Positions 37,937-47,807 of a stretch of 64,000 bases of DNA are shown in pieces (the stretch's first letter is position 1; each line of letters begins with the position of its first letter). The position numbers were made by a program, and so were the translations under genes. The notes beneath the pieces were generated by a model. That model made no database searches, was not told the DNA's origin, and was given only the letters and a program-made list of their open reading frames with translations. This DNA comes from Acidiphilium multivorum AIU301. Its GTDB lineage: Bacteria > Pseudomonadota > Alphaproteobacteria > Acetobacterales > Acetobacteraceae. The DNA lies in assembly GCF_000202835.1 (NCBI RefSeq), contig NC_015186.1:3505501-3569500 (forward strand), written 5' to 3'.

Positions 37937-38989
37937 CTAATCCGGTGCCGGTCCGCGCCCGCGGATCGGCACCAGGTGCCGCATGAACAGCGCGGCACAG
38001 GACGCCCAGCTGTGGCGTTCGGCAAAGCGCCGGCAGTCGGCGCGGTCAAGTTTCAGGGCGGCCAGCGCCGCCGATCCCAGATCCTCATCGAGAACACCGA
38101 CCGGCGGCGTCGCGCCCCCAATGATGTCGGCCGGCCCCGCCACCGGAAACGCCGCGACGGGCGTGCCGCTCGCCAGCGCCTCGAGCACGACGAGGCCGAA
38201 CGTGTCCGTCCGGCTCGGAAACACGAAAACATCCGCGCTGGCGAACAGGCTCGCCAGGTCCGGGCCGTGCCGCGTGCCCAGAAACACCGTCCGCGGTCCC
38301 GCATGGCGCCGTTCGAGCGCCGGCCGGGCCGGGCCATCGCCGACGATGAGCTTCGTGCCCGGCAGGTCGAGATCGAGAAAGGCGGGCAGGTTCTTCTCCA
38401 CCGCGAGCCGCCCGACCGAGAGAAAGATCGGCCGCTCGTAGGGCAGGTCGATCGCCCGGCCGGGGTTGAAGAGGTCGGCATCCACGCCGCGCGACCAGAG
38501 CAGCGTGTTCGAAAACCCCCGCGCGCGGAGCTCGTCGGCGAGCGAAACGGTCGCCACCATCGTGCCGGCGCCGTGCAGATGGAAGCGGCGGAGCCAGGCA
38601 TACGAGAGCCGCCGGGGCAGGGCGGTCCGCGCCGCGAGATAGTCGGGAAAGCGGGTATGATAGGCGGTGGTGAACTGCCAGCCCCGGCGCCGGGCCAGGC
38701 GCGCGGCGGCGACGCCGAGCGGCCCTTCGGTGGCGATGTGCAGCGCGTCCGGCGCGAAATTGTCGACAATCCGGCCGAGCCGCCGGCCCGGCGCGACCGC
38801 GAGGCGGATTTCGGGATAGAACGGGCAGGGCAGCGTGAGGAACCGATCCGGCCCGACGACGAGCACCCGCTGGCCGAGCCGCGCAAGCTGATCCGCCAGC
38901 ATCGAGAGTGTCCTCACGACACCGTTCACCTGGGCGTGCCAGGCGTCGGTGACGATCATGATTCCGGCGGGATCAGGCAGGTGCCGCAT
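37937..38989 (-). CDS. GT4 glycosyltransferase (MgtA-like)
   Basis: This 350-residue protein of the mannosyltransferase-like GT4 group has an N-terminal VTDAWHAQVNGVVRTLSMLA, a stretch seen in GDP-mannose-dependent alpha-mannosyltransferases, and AYHTRFPDYLAAR. The donor domain has FLSVGRLAVEKNLPAFLDL, GDGPARPALE, and SRTDTFGLVVLEALASGTPV. The start overlaps the end of the LpxH-like gene by 17 nt; the same pairing is common in alphaproteobacteria. Role in glycolipid or lipid A-linked sugar synthesis is inferred. Confidence 0.87.
   Translation of the reverse strand: MRHLPDPAGIMIVTDAWHAQVNGVVRTLSMLADQLARLGQRVLVVGPDRFLTLPCPFYPEIRLAVAPGRRLGRIVDNFAPDALHIATEGPLGVAAARLARRRGWQFTTAYHTRFPDYLAARTALPRRLSYAWLRRFHLHGAGTMVATVSLADELRARGFSNTLLWSRGVDADLFNPGRAIDLPYERPIFLSVGRLAVEKNLPAFLDLDLPGTKLIVGDGPARPALERRHAGPRTVFLGTRHGPDLASLFASADVFVFPSRTDTFGLVVLEALASGTPVAAFPVAGPADIIGGATPPVGVLDEDLGSAALAALKLDRADCRRFAERHSWASCAALFMRHLVPIRGRGPAPD
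37944..37973 (+). terminator. hairpin after rplT
   Basis: GGTGCCG (37944-37950) pairs with CGGCACC (37967-37973), and the inner TCCGC (37952-37956) pairs with GCGGA (37961-37965). It begins 12 nt after the rplT stop and lies inside the 3' end of the convergent glycosyltransferase gene. No T run follows. Confidence 0.45.
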
Positions 38990-39800
38990 CCATTGCGCCG
39001 GGCTGGGCGGTCTCGCCGCGGGGAGCGAGGAAGGAGAGCCGGTTGAGCGCGGCCCAGTCGAGCAGTTCGAGCCTTCCGTCGTGATGCTCGACGAGCGCCG
39101 TGCAGCTTTCCACCCAGTCGCCGTCGTTGATGTAGCGCACGCCGTTGACCACGCGCATTTCCGGATGATGGATATGGCCGCAGACCACGCCGTCGAAGCC
39201 GCGCGCCGAGGCCTCGGCGGCCAGCGCGACCTCGAACCGGTCGATCGCCTTCACCGCCTCCTTCACCTGGCGCTTGAGATAGGCGGAGAGCGACCAGTAC
39301 GGGTAGCCGAACCGCGCGCGGGCGATGTTGAACCAGCGGTTGAGAGCCAGCGCCCCGGTATAGGCCCAGTCGCCGAGAACCGCGAGCAGCTTCGCATAGC
39401 GCACGACCGAGTCGAACTGGTCGCCGTGGATCACCAGCAGCCGCTCGCCGGCGGCGGTGACGTGCTCCGCCTCCTCGGCGAACCGCACGCCGGCGATTTC
39501 GAGCCCGAGATGAAGATAGCGCCGCACGAGTTCGTCGTGATTGCCCGGCACATACGTGATCTTCGCGCCGGCCCGCGCATGGCGGAGCAGCAGGTTGATC
39601 ACGTCGTCATGGTGGCGGTCCCAGTACCAGCCGCGGCGCAGCCGCCAGCCGTCGATGATGTCGCCGACGAGGTAGATGTGCTCGGCGCTGGTCCGCCGCA
39701 GGAAATCGGCGAGGAAATCCGCCCGGCTGCCGCGCGTGCCGAGATGGATGTCCGAGATGAACACGCTGCGATAGCGGATGATCGCGCCGGGGACTGTCAT
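38973..39800 (-). CDS. LpxH-like metallophosphoesterase
   Basis: This 275-residue protein of the calcineurin-like family resembles UDP-2,3-diacylglucosamine diphosphatase (LpxH), a lipid A enzyme. The metal-binding motifs occur in order: FISDIHLG near residue 14, VGDIIDGW near 45, PGNHDE near 83, VIHGDQFD near 119 and CGHIHHPEM near 204. Members coupled to a GT4 gene form a separate subgroup whose substrate is not settled, so no lpxH symbol is given. It is translationally coupled to the downstream glycosyltransferase. Confidence 0.85.
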   Translation of the reverse strand: MTVPGAIIRYRSVFISDIHLGTRGSRADFLADFLRRTSAEHIYLVGDIIDGWRLRRGWYWDRHHDDVINLLLRHARAGAKITYVPGNHDELVRRYLHLGLEIAGVRFAEEAEHVTAAGERLLVIHGDQFDSVVRYAKLLAVLGDWAYTGALALNRWFNIARARFGYPYWSLSAYLKRQVKEAVKAIDRFEVALAAEASARGFDGVVCGHIHHPEMRVVNGVRYINDGDWVESCTALVEHHDGRLELLDWAALNRLSFLAPRGETAQPGAMDAAPA

Positions 39801-39908
39801 GGCGCGCTCACTACGGCGTGCCGGCGCGTCGCGCCTAATGAAAGTCCGGTGACAGGGCCTCGATCTTTACAACGACATGACGCACTGCGCCGATAAAGGC
39901 GGGCGAAA

Positions 39909-40334
39909 TCAACCGCCGACCTGGGCCGTCCAGTCCTGCAAATTGTAATAATTGGTGACGCGCGCGATCTTGCCGTCGCGCACATCGAAGAAGGCGCCCG
40001 CGGGCAGCACGTAGCGCTGGCCGCGCGCCTCGGGCAGCCCGGCATCGGTCTTCAGATATTCGCCATGCACCACGAATTCCGCCGCGGCGCGCCGCCCGTC
40101 GGCGCTGGCGAAGACGACGATGTCGGTCAGGCGCTCGCGATACGAGACATTCATGTGATCGAGAAAGGCGGCGAAGGCGGCACGGCCGGCCTCCCGCTTC
40201 CCCTGGTTGATGTCGTGCGCGACATCCTCGCTCAGCAGGTCGAGCATGCTCTGCGGCCGCCCCTCATTGAACGCGGCGTAATAGGCTTCGATGAGGGCCC
40301 GGGTCGCTTCGGCTGGCGTGCTGTGCATGGTCAT
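39909..40334 (-). CDS. NTF2-like / ketosteroid isomerase-related protein
   Basis: This 141-residue protein has the SnoaL/NTF2-like cone fold pattern: an N-terminal helix LIEAYYAAFNEGRPQSMLDLL, VAHDINQGKREAGRAAFAAF and a C-terminal FDVRDGKIARVTNYYNLQDW. Family members are isomerases, hydrolases or simple binding proteins, and the activity cannot be read from sequence. ATG 40328 is an alternative start. It is divergent from the CurA-type reductase. Confidence 0.8.
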   Translation of the reverse strand: MTMHSTPAEATRALIEAYYAAFNEGRPQSMLDLLSEDVAHDINQGKREAGRAAFAAFLDHMNVSYRERLTDIVVFASADGRRAAAEFVVHGEYLKTDAGLPEARGQRYVLPAGAFFDVRDGKIARVTNYYNLQDWTAQVGG

Positions 40335-40449
40335 CCATTCCTGAAAGGAGCGGATACATTCCAGACTTTGCGGCGGGCTTCAAGGCCGCATCCCCTTGCC
40401 GGCCCCTCGGCCAGAGATTACCCTATACGTAAACTTATTGGAGCGAAAC

Positions 40450-41454
40450 ATGAGCCAGCCCGAAAGCCGCCAGTTCCGTCTGATCCGCCGCCCCGTCGGC
40501 CTGCCGAAGCGGGATGATTTCGAATTCCGCGTCGAGCCGGCGCGCCCGCCGGAAGCCGGCGAAGTCATGGTCGGCGTCGAATACATCTCGCTCGACCCCG
40601 CGATGCGCGGCTGGATGAACGAGGGCAAGTCCTACATCAAGCCGGTCGGGCTTGGCGAGGTGATGCGCGCCGGCGCGATCGGCACGGTGATCGAAAGCCG
40701 CGCCGAGGGCTTCGCCGCCGGCGATGTGGTGACCGGCCCGCTCGGCGTGCAGAGCGTCGCGACCCTCGCCGCGAAGGACTGCCTGAAGGTCGATCCGTCC
40801 CTGGCGCCGAAGCCGCTGTTCATTTCCACCCTCGGCATGCCGGGCATGACCGCCTATTTCGGCCTTCTTGCCGTCGGCGAGCCGAAGCAAGGCGAGACGG
40901 TGGTGGTCTCCGCCGCCGCCGGCGCCGTCGGCGCGCTGGTCGGGCAGATCGCGAAGATCCAGGGCTGCCGCGTGGTCGGCATCGCCGGCCGCGAAGACAA
41001 GTGCCGCTACATCGTCGACGAACTCGGGTTCGATGCGGCGATCGACTACAAGACCGAAAGCGTGCCCGACCGTCTGCGCGAAACCTGCCCGAACGGCATC
41101 GACGTCTATTTCGACAATGTCGGCGGCCAGATCCTCGACGATTGCCTGGCCCGCATCAACCTGCGCGCGAGGATCGTCATCTGCGGCGCGATCTCGCAAT
41201 ACAACAGCACGACGCCGGTGCGCGGGCCGGCGAACTATCTCTCGCTGCTCGTCAATCGCGCGCGGATGCAGGGCATGATCGTGTTCGACTGGGCCGACCG
41301 CTATCCCGAAGGCATGCGGGCGATGGCCGGCTGGCTGAAAGAGGGCAAGCTGAAGAGCCGCGAAGACATCGTGGACGGACTCGACAATTTTCCCGAAACG
41401 CTTCTGAAACTTTTCACCGGCGAAAATTTTGGAAAGCTCGTCCTGAAGGTCTGA
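40450..41454 (+). CDS. NADP-dependent oxidoreductase, CurA/MDR type
   Basis: This 334-residue zinc-independent medium-chain reductase resembles leukotriene B4 12-hydroxydehydrogenase/CurA proteins. Markers are YISLDPAMRGWM, the LGMPGMTAYFGLL stretch near residue 130, the nucleotide-binding VVSAAAGAVGALVGQIAKI and YFDNVGGQILDD. Such enzymes reduce alpha,beta-unsaturated carbonyls with NADPH. Promoter and inducer are not evident. The gene stands alone. Confidence 0.88.
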   Translation: MSQPESRQFRLIRRPVGLPKRDDFEFRVEPARPPEAGEVMVGVEYISLDPAMRGWMNEGKSYIKPVGLGEVMRAGAIGTVIESRAEGFAAGDVVTGPLGVQSVATLAAKDCLKVDPSLAPKPLFISTLGMPGMTAYFGLLAVGEPKQGETVVVSAAAGAVGALVGQIAKIQGCRVVGIAGREDKCRYIVDELGFDAAIDYKTESVPDRLRETCPNGIDVYFDNVGGQILDDCLARINLRARIVICGAISQYNSTTPVRGPANYLSLLVNRARMQGMIVFDWADRYPEGMRAMAGWLKEGKLKSREDIVDGLDNFPETLLKLFTGENFGKLVLKV

Positions 41455-41462
41455 AACGACGA

Positions 41463-41497
41463 TCGGCGGTATTGGGGACTTGCACTGATACCGCCGA
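41463..41497. promoter_or_regulatory. inverted repeat between the reductase and livG
   Basis: TCGGCGGTAT (41463-41472) and ATACCGCCGA (41488-41497) are perfect inverted copies 15 nt apart, 8 nt after the reductase stop. It may be a terminator stem (no T run) or an operator for the liv genes. A second perfect hairpin GGCCCC-GCT-GGGGCC lies at 41529-41543. Confidence 0.45.
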
Positions 41498-41555
41498 TAT
41501 GCCACGAGGCCGTCACAATTTAGTGACTGGCCCCGCTGGGGCCGACGAGGGGAAA

Positions 41556-41621
41556 ATGTCTTTCATCTTGATCTCGGCCCCCGCCGTTGCGGCGGCAGGC
41601 GATCGCCTGTGCAATGGCTGA
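41556..41621 (+). CDS. possible 21-codon leader ORF coupled to livG
   Basis: The frame starts at ATG 41556 with GAGG 5 nt upstream and ends at TGA 41619-41621, overlapping the livG start codon (41614) in another frame. The peptide is MSFILISAPAVAAAGDRLCN plus G. livG itself has no good ribosome-binding site, so translation of this leader could feed ribosomes to livG. A GGCGATCGCC palindrome covers the space before livG. A chance frame is possible. Confidence 0.4.
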   Translation: MSFILISAPAVAAAGDRLCNG

Positions 41622-42364
41622 CAATATTCTCGAAGCTCGTGGCCTGTCCAAGGCATTCCGTGGTTTCATGGCCGTGCAGGACGTCGATCTGTCGATCGAA
41701 CGGGGTAGTATTCATGCCCTGATCGGTCCGAACGGGGCCGGCAAAACCACCTGCTTCAACCTGCTGACCAAATTCCTGCAGCCGAGTGCCGGACGCATCG
41801 TGTTCGAGGGGCGCGACATCACCGAGCTCAAGCCGGCGGACGTCGCGCGTCGCGGCATGGTCCGCAGCTTCCAGATTTCGGCGGTGTTCGGGCACATGAG
41901 CGCGCTGGAGAACGTCCGCGTCGCCTTGGCCCGGTCGCGCGGCGGCAATTTCGATTTCTGGCGCAGCGAACGCGCGCTTTCGGTCTTCAACGACCGCGCG
42001 CACGAACTCCTCTACGATGTCGGCCTTTCGGACAGTGTCGATGTCCCCGCGGCCGAGCTTTCCTACGGCCGCAAGCGCGCCCTCGAGATTGCGACGACGC
42101 TGGCGCTCGATCCGAAGCTGATGCTGCTCGACGAGCCGACCGCCGGGATGACGGAATCCGACGTGGCGCGGATCGTCGCCCTCATTCGCCAGATCCGCAG
42201 CGGCCGGACCATCCTCATGGTCGAGCACAATCTCTCGGTCGTTTCCGGCCTCTCGGACCGGATCACCGTGCTGGCGCGCGGACGGGTGCTGGCCGAGGGC
42301 GACTATGCCAGCGTTTCCGCCGATGAAGCGGTGATCACCGCCTATCTCGGCTCGGAGCATGCCG

Positions 42365-42372
<8 letters not shown>
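41614..42372 (+). CDS. ABC transporter ATPase, LivG type
   Basis: This 252-residue ATPase of the HAAT family (hydrophobic amino acid/amide uptake) has Walker A IGPNGAGKTT near residue 37, the LivG-type GMVRSFQISAVFGHMSALENV, a signature LSYGRKRALEIATTLALD and Walker B LMLLDEPTAGM. It is the first of five coupled transporter genes. The start is internal to an apparent leader ORF. Confidence 0.92.
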
Positions 42373-43057
<685 letters not shown>

Positions 43058-43078
43058 ACCCCAACGAAGGAAACATCC

Positions 43079-44314
43079 ATGGACCTGACCAGAAGAAACC
43101 TTCTCGGCGGCGCCGCCGCCGGTGTTGCCGCCGCCACCCTGCCGGGCGCGCGGGCGCGCGCGGCCTCGGCGAAGAAGCTCAAGATCGCGGTGATCAGCGA
43201 TTTCTCCGGTCCCTATCGCGACATCGGCGGCCCGACCTCGGTGGCCTGCGTCGAGCAGGCGATCGCCGATTTCGGCGCCAAGCAGAAGGGCTACGACGTC
43301 GAGGTGATCAAGGGCGATCACCAGGAGAATCCCGGCGTCGGCACCGCTCTCGCGCGCCGCTTCTACGATGAGGGCGCCGACCTCGTGATCGACGTGCCGA
43401 ACTCGGCGATCGGCATCGCCATCGAGGGCGTCGCGCACGACAAGAACCGCGCCTACATCAACACGAACTCGGCGTCGTCCGAAATCACCGGCAAGTTCTG
43501 CAACGCGCAGACCGTGCACTGGACCTACGACACCTACATGCTGTCGCACTCCACCGGCGGCGCCATCGTCAAGGCTGGCGGCAAGAAGTGGTTCTTCATC
43601 ACCGCCGATTACGCGTTCGGCCACCTGCTGCATGACCAGACCGCGGCGGTCGTCAAGCAGATGGGCGGCCAGGTGCTGGGCAACATCAACTATCCGTTCC
43701 CGCAGACGACCGACTTCTCCTCCTACCTGATCCAGGCCCAGTCCTCCGGCGCCGACGTGCTCGGCCTCGCCAACGCCGGCAAGGACACGGTCAACTCGAT
43801 CAAGCAGGCGCACCAGTTCGGCCTCAACAAGAAGATGCGGATCGCCGGTCTGCTGATCTTCCTGAACGACGTCCACGGCATGGGTCTCGATATCGCCCAG
43901 GGCCTGACGCTGACCGAGAGCTTCTACTGGAACCTGAACGACCGCACGCGCGCCTTCATGAAGCGCGTGAAGCCCCGCACGCCGAACAACTACCCCTCGA
44001 TGGGCCAGGCCGGCTGCTACTCCGGCACGCTGCACTTCCTCAAGGCCGTCGAGGCCATGAACAACATGAAGGACGTCAAGAACGGCGCCGCCGTCATCGC
44101 CCAGATGAAGAAGATGCCGACCGATGACGACGCCTACGGCAAGAAGTACATCCGCGAGGATGGCCGCTTCATGTGCGACGCCTACCTGTTCCGCGTGAAG
44201 TCGCCCTCCGAGAGCAAGGAGCCGTGGGACTACTACGAACTCCTCGCGACCACCCCCGCGAAGGACGCCTTCATGCCGATGGCGGCAGAAGGCTGCCCGC
44301 TGGTCAAGGCCTGA
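43079..44314 (+). CDS. periplasmic binding protein of the Liv-type transporter
   Basis: This 411-residue binding protein (type I periplasmic fold, Peripla_BP_6) carries a twin-arginine signal LTRRNLLGGAAAGVAAA at residues 3-19. The mature part starts near KKLKIAVISDFSGPYRDIGG and contains the family stretch ADLVIDVPNSAIGIAIEGVA. The ligand is not clear from sequence: amides, urea or aromatic/branched amino acids fit, and the amidase next in line favours an amide. GGAAAC is close to the start. Confidence 0.9.
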   Translation: MDLTRRNLLGGAAAGVAAATLPGARARAASAKKLKIAVISDFSGPYRDIGGPTSVACVEQAIADFGAKQKGYDVEVIKGDHQENPGVGTALARRFYDEGADLVIDVPNSAIGIAIEGVAHDKNRAYINTNSASSEITGKFCNAQTVHWTYDTYMLSHSTGGAIVKAGGKKWFFITADYAFGHLLHDQTAAVVKQMGGQVLGNINYPFPQTTDFSSYLIQAQSSGADVLGLANAGKDTVNSIKQAHQFGLNKKMRIAGLLIFLNDVHGMGLDIAQGLTLTESFYWNLNDRTRAFMKRVKPRTPNNYPSMGQAGCYSGTLHFLKAVEAMNNMKDVKNGAAVIAQMKKMPTDDDAYGKKYIREDGRFMCDAYLFRVKSPSESKEPWDYYELLATTPAKDAFMPMAAEGCPLVKA

Positions 44315-44344
44315 GGCACAGCCTGCCATGAAGAGATCCACGTC

Positions 44345-45232
44345 ATGCTCATGATCCTCGGCAAGCCGGCGCCGCTGCTGTTCGGGCAGTTGCTGCTCGG
44401 CATCATCAACGGCTCGTTCTATGCGATGCTGTCGCTCGGGCTGGCGATCATCTTCGGCCTGCTCAACGTGATCAACTTCGCGCATGGCGCGCTCTTCATG
44501 GTCGGCGCCTTCGTGACCTGGGGGCTGCTGCATTATCTCGGCATCGGCTACTGGCCGGCGATGGTGCTCGCCCCCGTCATGGTCGGTGCGTTCGGGCTCG
44601 GGCTCGAACGCACGCTGATCCGCTTCACCTACAAGCTCGACATTCTCTATGGCCTGCTGCTGACCTTCGGCCTCGCCCTCGTGCTCGAAGGGCTGTTCAC
44701 CAACGCCTATGGCAGCTCCGGCGTGTCCTATTCCGCGCCGGGCATCCTCTCCGGCACGCTGGATCTCGGCTTCATGTATCTGCCGGTCTATCGCGGCTTC
44801 GTGGTCGTCGCGGCGATCGTCATCTGCGTCGCGGTGTGGTTCGTGATCGAGAAGACGAGCCTCGGCGCATTGCTGCGCGCCGCGACGGAGAACCCCTCGC
44901 TCGTGCAGGCCTTCGGCGTGAACGTGCCGCGCGTGATCGCGCTCACCTTCGCCGCCGGCGTCGCCCTCGCGGGGCTCGCCGGCGTGCTGGCGGCGCCGCT
45001 CTATTCGGTGAACCCGGGCATGGGAACCGACCTGATCAACACCGTCTTCGCCGTTGTCGTCATCGGCGGCATGGGATCGATCGGCGGCGCCATCCTCACC
45101 GGCTTCGGTCTTGGCATCATCCAGGGCTTCACCGAGGTCTATTACCCGGCGGCGTCGTCGGTGGTCGTGTTCGCGGTGATGGCCGTGGTTCTGCTGGCCC
45201 GTCCGGCCGGCCTGTTCGGAAGGGTGGCGTGA
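44345..45232 (+). CDS. ABC transporter permease, LivH type
   Basis: This 295-residue permease has eight or so hydrophobic segments and the LivH landmarks GIINGSFYAMLSLGLAIIFGLL, NVINFAHGALFMVGAF and the coupling loop RAATENPSLVQAFGVNV. It ends in a TGATG overlap with the LivM-type gene. Confidence 0.93.
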   Translation: MLMILGKPAPLLFGQLLLGIINGSFYAMLSLGLAIIFGLLNVINFAHGALFMVGAFVTWGLLHYLGIGYWPAMVLAPVMVGAFGLGLERTLIRFTYKLDILYGLLLTFGLALVLEGLFTNAYGSSGVSYSAPGILSGTLDLGFMYLPVYRGFVVVAAIVICVAVWFVIEKTSLGALLRAATENPSLVQAFGVNVPRVIALTFAAGVALAGLAGVLAAPLYSVNPGMGTDLINTVFAVVVIGGMGSIGGAILTGFGLGIIQGFTEVYYPAASSVVVFAVMAVVLLARPAGLFGRVA

Positions 45233-46167
45233 TGTTCGGTTTCACCCGTGCCCAGGCCGTGGGCTTTCTGCTCATGGCCGCGCTCCTCGCGGTCGCCCCG
45301 TTCGTCGTCTACCCGATCTTCGTCATGCAGGTGATGTGCTTCGCCCTGTTCGCGATGGGGGCGAACCTGCTCATGGGCTACACCGGCCTGCTGTCGCTCG
45401 GCCAGGCCGCGTTCTTCGGCATGGGCGGCTATGTCGCCGGCTACATGATCCAGACGATGCACGCCTCGACCGAGGTCGGCCTTCTCCTCGGCGGCCTCAC
45501 CGCCGCCGCGATCGGCGTCGTGTTCGGCTGGCTCGCCATCCGCCGGCAGACCATCTATTTCGCGATGATCACGCTGGCGCTCGCCCAGCTGGTCTATTTC
45601 TTCGCCGTGCAGGACACCGGCTTCACCGGCGGCGAGAACGGCATCCAGAACATCCCGCGCGGCGCGCTCTTCGGCAGCATCCCCTTGCATGCCGACAAGC
45701 AGATCTACTGGCTGGTCTTCGCGGTGTTCATCCTGGGGTTCCTCTTCGTGCACCGGGTGATCCACTCGCCCTTCGGGCAGGTGGTGAAGGCGATCCGGGA
45801 GAACGAGAACCGCGCCATATCGCTCGGCTACAAGGTCGAGCACTACAAGTGGATCATCTTCGTCCTGGCCGCCGCCCTCGGCGGCGTAGCCGGCGGGTTG
45901 AATGCCCTGGTCGTCCGCATCGCGACGCTCACCGATGTCGGCAACGTGACATCCGGCCTCGTCGTCCTGATGGTGCTGGTCGGCGGCATCGGCACCGTCT
46001 TCGGCCCGCTGGTCGGCGCGGCGATCATCGTCGCGATGCAATACTACCTCGCCAGCTTCAGCGACTGGGTCACGGTGATCCAGGGAACGATCTTCATCGC
46101 CTGCGTGCTGGCGTTCCGTCGCGGCGTTGCCGGCGAAGTTGCCTCCTGGCTCAAATTGTCCCTTTAA
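45232..46167 (+). CDS. ABC transporter permease, LivM type
   Basis: This 311-residue second permease shows the LivM landmarks LMGYTGLLSLGQAAFFGMGGY, VGGIGTVFGPLVGAAI and the coupling loop VVKAIRENENRAISLGYKV. The start at 45232 overlaps the preceding stop by one base. The amidase gene begins 6 bp after its stop. Confidence 0.93.
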   Translation: MFGFTRAQAVGFLLMAALLAVAPFVVYPIFVMQVMCFALFAMGANLLMGYTGLLSLGQAAFFGMGGYVAGYMIQTMHASTEVGLLLGGLTAAAIGVVFGWLAIRRQTIYFAMITLALAQLVYFFAVQDTGFTGGENGIQNIPRGALFGSIPLHADKQIYWLVFAVFILGFLFVHRVIHSPFGQVVKAIRENENRAISLGYKVEHYKWIIFVLAAALGGVAGGLNALVVRIATLTDVGNVTSGLVVLMVLVGGIGTVFGPLVGAAIIVAMQYYLASFSDWVTVIQGTIFIACVLAFRRGVAGEVASWLKLSL

Positions 46168-46173
46168 TGCGGG

Positions 46174-47655
46174 ATGCCGACTGACGAACTGCGCGAACAT
46201 GACGCCACGTCGCTTGCCGGGCTGATCCGCGCCGGCGAACTCTCGCCGGACGAACTGCTCGACGCGACGCTGGCGCGGATCGACTCGTGCGATGGCCGAT
46301 ACAACGCCATCGCCGCCGACCTGCGCGACCGCGCCCGGCGGCAGATCGCCGCCGGCCTCAACGGCCCCTTCGCCGGCGTGCCCTTCCTGCTGAAGGATCT
46401 GGGTCACGACTATGAAGGCGCGCCGATGACGATGGGCGCCCATGCGATGCGCCATCACGTCGCCGCCCGTTCCGCTTATTACGTCGAGCGCTGCCTGCGC
46501 GTCGGGCTGGTCATCGCCGGAACCACCACCTCGCCGGAACTCGGCCTGAAGGCGATCACCGAAACCCGGCTGCACGGCGCCACCCGCAACCCGTGGAATC
46601 CCGCGCACACGCCCGGCGGCTCCTCCGGCGGCGCCGGTGCGGCCGTCGCCGCCGGCTACGTGCCGATGGCCGGCGCCTCCGATGGCGGCGGGTCGATCCG
46701 TATCCCCGCCGCCTATTGCGGCCTGTTCGGGCTCAAGCCCTCGCGCGGCCGGGTCACCGCCGGCCCCCTGGCCGGCGAGGTGTGGGACGGCGCGGTGGCC
46801 GACCATGTCGTGACCCGTAGCGTCCGCGATTCCGCCGCCATGCTCGATTGCCTGGCCGGCCCGGCGCCCGGCGATCCCTTCGTCATCGCCCCGCCGGCGC
46901 GGCCCTTCCTCGCCGAGCTTGGCGAAGCGCCGGGCCAGCTCAGGATCGCCTTTTCGCTCCGCTCGCCGATCGGCGGCCGCGTCGCCCCCGAGATCGCCGA
47001 GGCGACCCGCGCCACCGCGCACCTCCTCGAGTCGCTCGGCCACATCGTCGAGGAGGCCGAACCCGCGATCGACGGCACCCTGCTCGCCCGCTGCTACATG
47101 GGCATGTATTACGGCCAGGTCGCCGCCATGCTGTCCACGCTGAAACGCCGGCACGGCTGCCGCGAGTCCGATTTCCACCCGGATACCAGGGCCATCGCGG
47201 CGATCGGCCGCGCCATGTCGGCCGGCGCCTATGCCGAGCTGCGCGAGCAGTGGAACGGCTTCGCCCGCGCCCTCGGCGCCTTCCACGAAACCTACGATCT
47301 CTACCTCACCCCGACCACCGCACTCGGTCCGGCGCGGATCGGCGAGCTCGACTCCCCGCCCGCCATCCAGGCGCTGAGCCGGCTGATCAGCCGCGCGCGC
47401 GCCGGCGGGCTGCTGATCCGCTCCGGCGTGGTCGACGATCTGGCCTTCCGCAACCTCGAACGCACCCCCTTCACCCAGCTCGCCAACCTGACCTTCGTGC
47501 CGGCAATGTCGGTGCCGCTGCATCACGGGCCGGACGGCCTGCCGATCGGCATGCAGTTCATCGGCCGCTCCGGCGACGAGGCGACGCTGTTCCGCCTCGC
47601 CGCGCAGCTCGAACAGGCCGCCCCCTGGGCCGGACGCCGACCGCCGCCGATCTGA
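46174..47655 (+). CDS. amidase, amidase-signature family
   Basis: This 493-residue hydrolase has the Ser-cisSer-Lys triad: the lysine in FLLKDLGHD near residue 74, the first serine in TPGGSSGGAGAAVAAG and the nucleophilic serine in ASDGGGSIRIPAAYCGLFG. The family cleaves amide bonds in many substrates, so the substrate is unknown. Its place directly after a HAAT transporter suggests that imported amides are hydrolysed for nitrogen or carbon. No clear ribosome-binding site precedes it. Confidence 0.9.
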   Translation: MPTDELREHDATSLAGLIRAGELSPDELLDATLARIDSCDGRYNAIAADLRDRARRQIAAGLNGPFAGVPFLLKDLGHDYEGAPMTMGAHAMRHHVAARSAYYVERCLRVGLVIAGTTTSPELGLKAITETRLHGATRNPWNPAHTPGGSSGGAGAAVAAGYVPMAGASDGGGSIRIPAAYCGLFGLKPSRGRVTAGPLAGEVWDGAVADHVVTRSVRDSAAMLDCLAGPAPGDPFVIAPPARPFLAELGEAPGQLRIAFSLRSPIGGRVAPEIAEATRATAHLLESLGHIVEEAEPAIDGTLLARCYMGMYYGQVAAMLSTLKRRHGCRESDFHPDTRAIAAIGRAMSAGAYAELREQWNGFARALGAFHETYDLYLTPTTALGPARIGELDSPPAIQALSRLISRARAGGLLIRSGVVDDLAFRNLERTPFTQLANLTFVPAMSVPLHHGPDGLPIGMQFIGRSGDEATLFRLAAQLEQAAPWAGRRPPPI

Positions 47656-47807
47656 CGGCGGGCCGTCTCGTGGGTTGACCAGCTCCCTCTGCCGGCCCAC
47701 ATCGGAAGGGCTGTAACATGACCAGAGGGCCGGCTTCCGTCCCCGTGGGCAGAATCGCGCCGCCGCGGGCACCGAACCTCGCCTGATGCCAAGTGGAGCT
47801 GCGCCGC

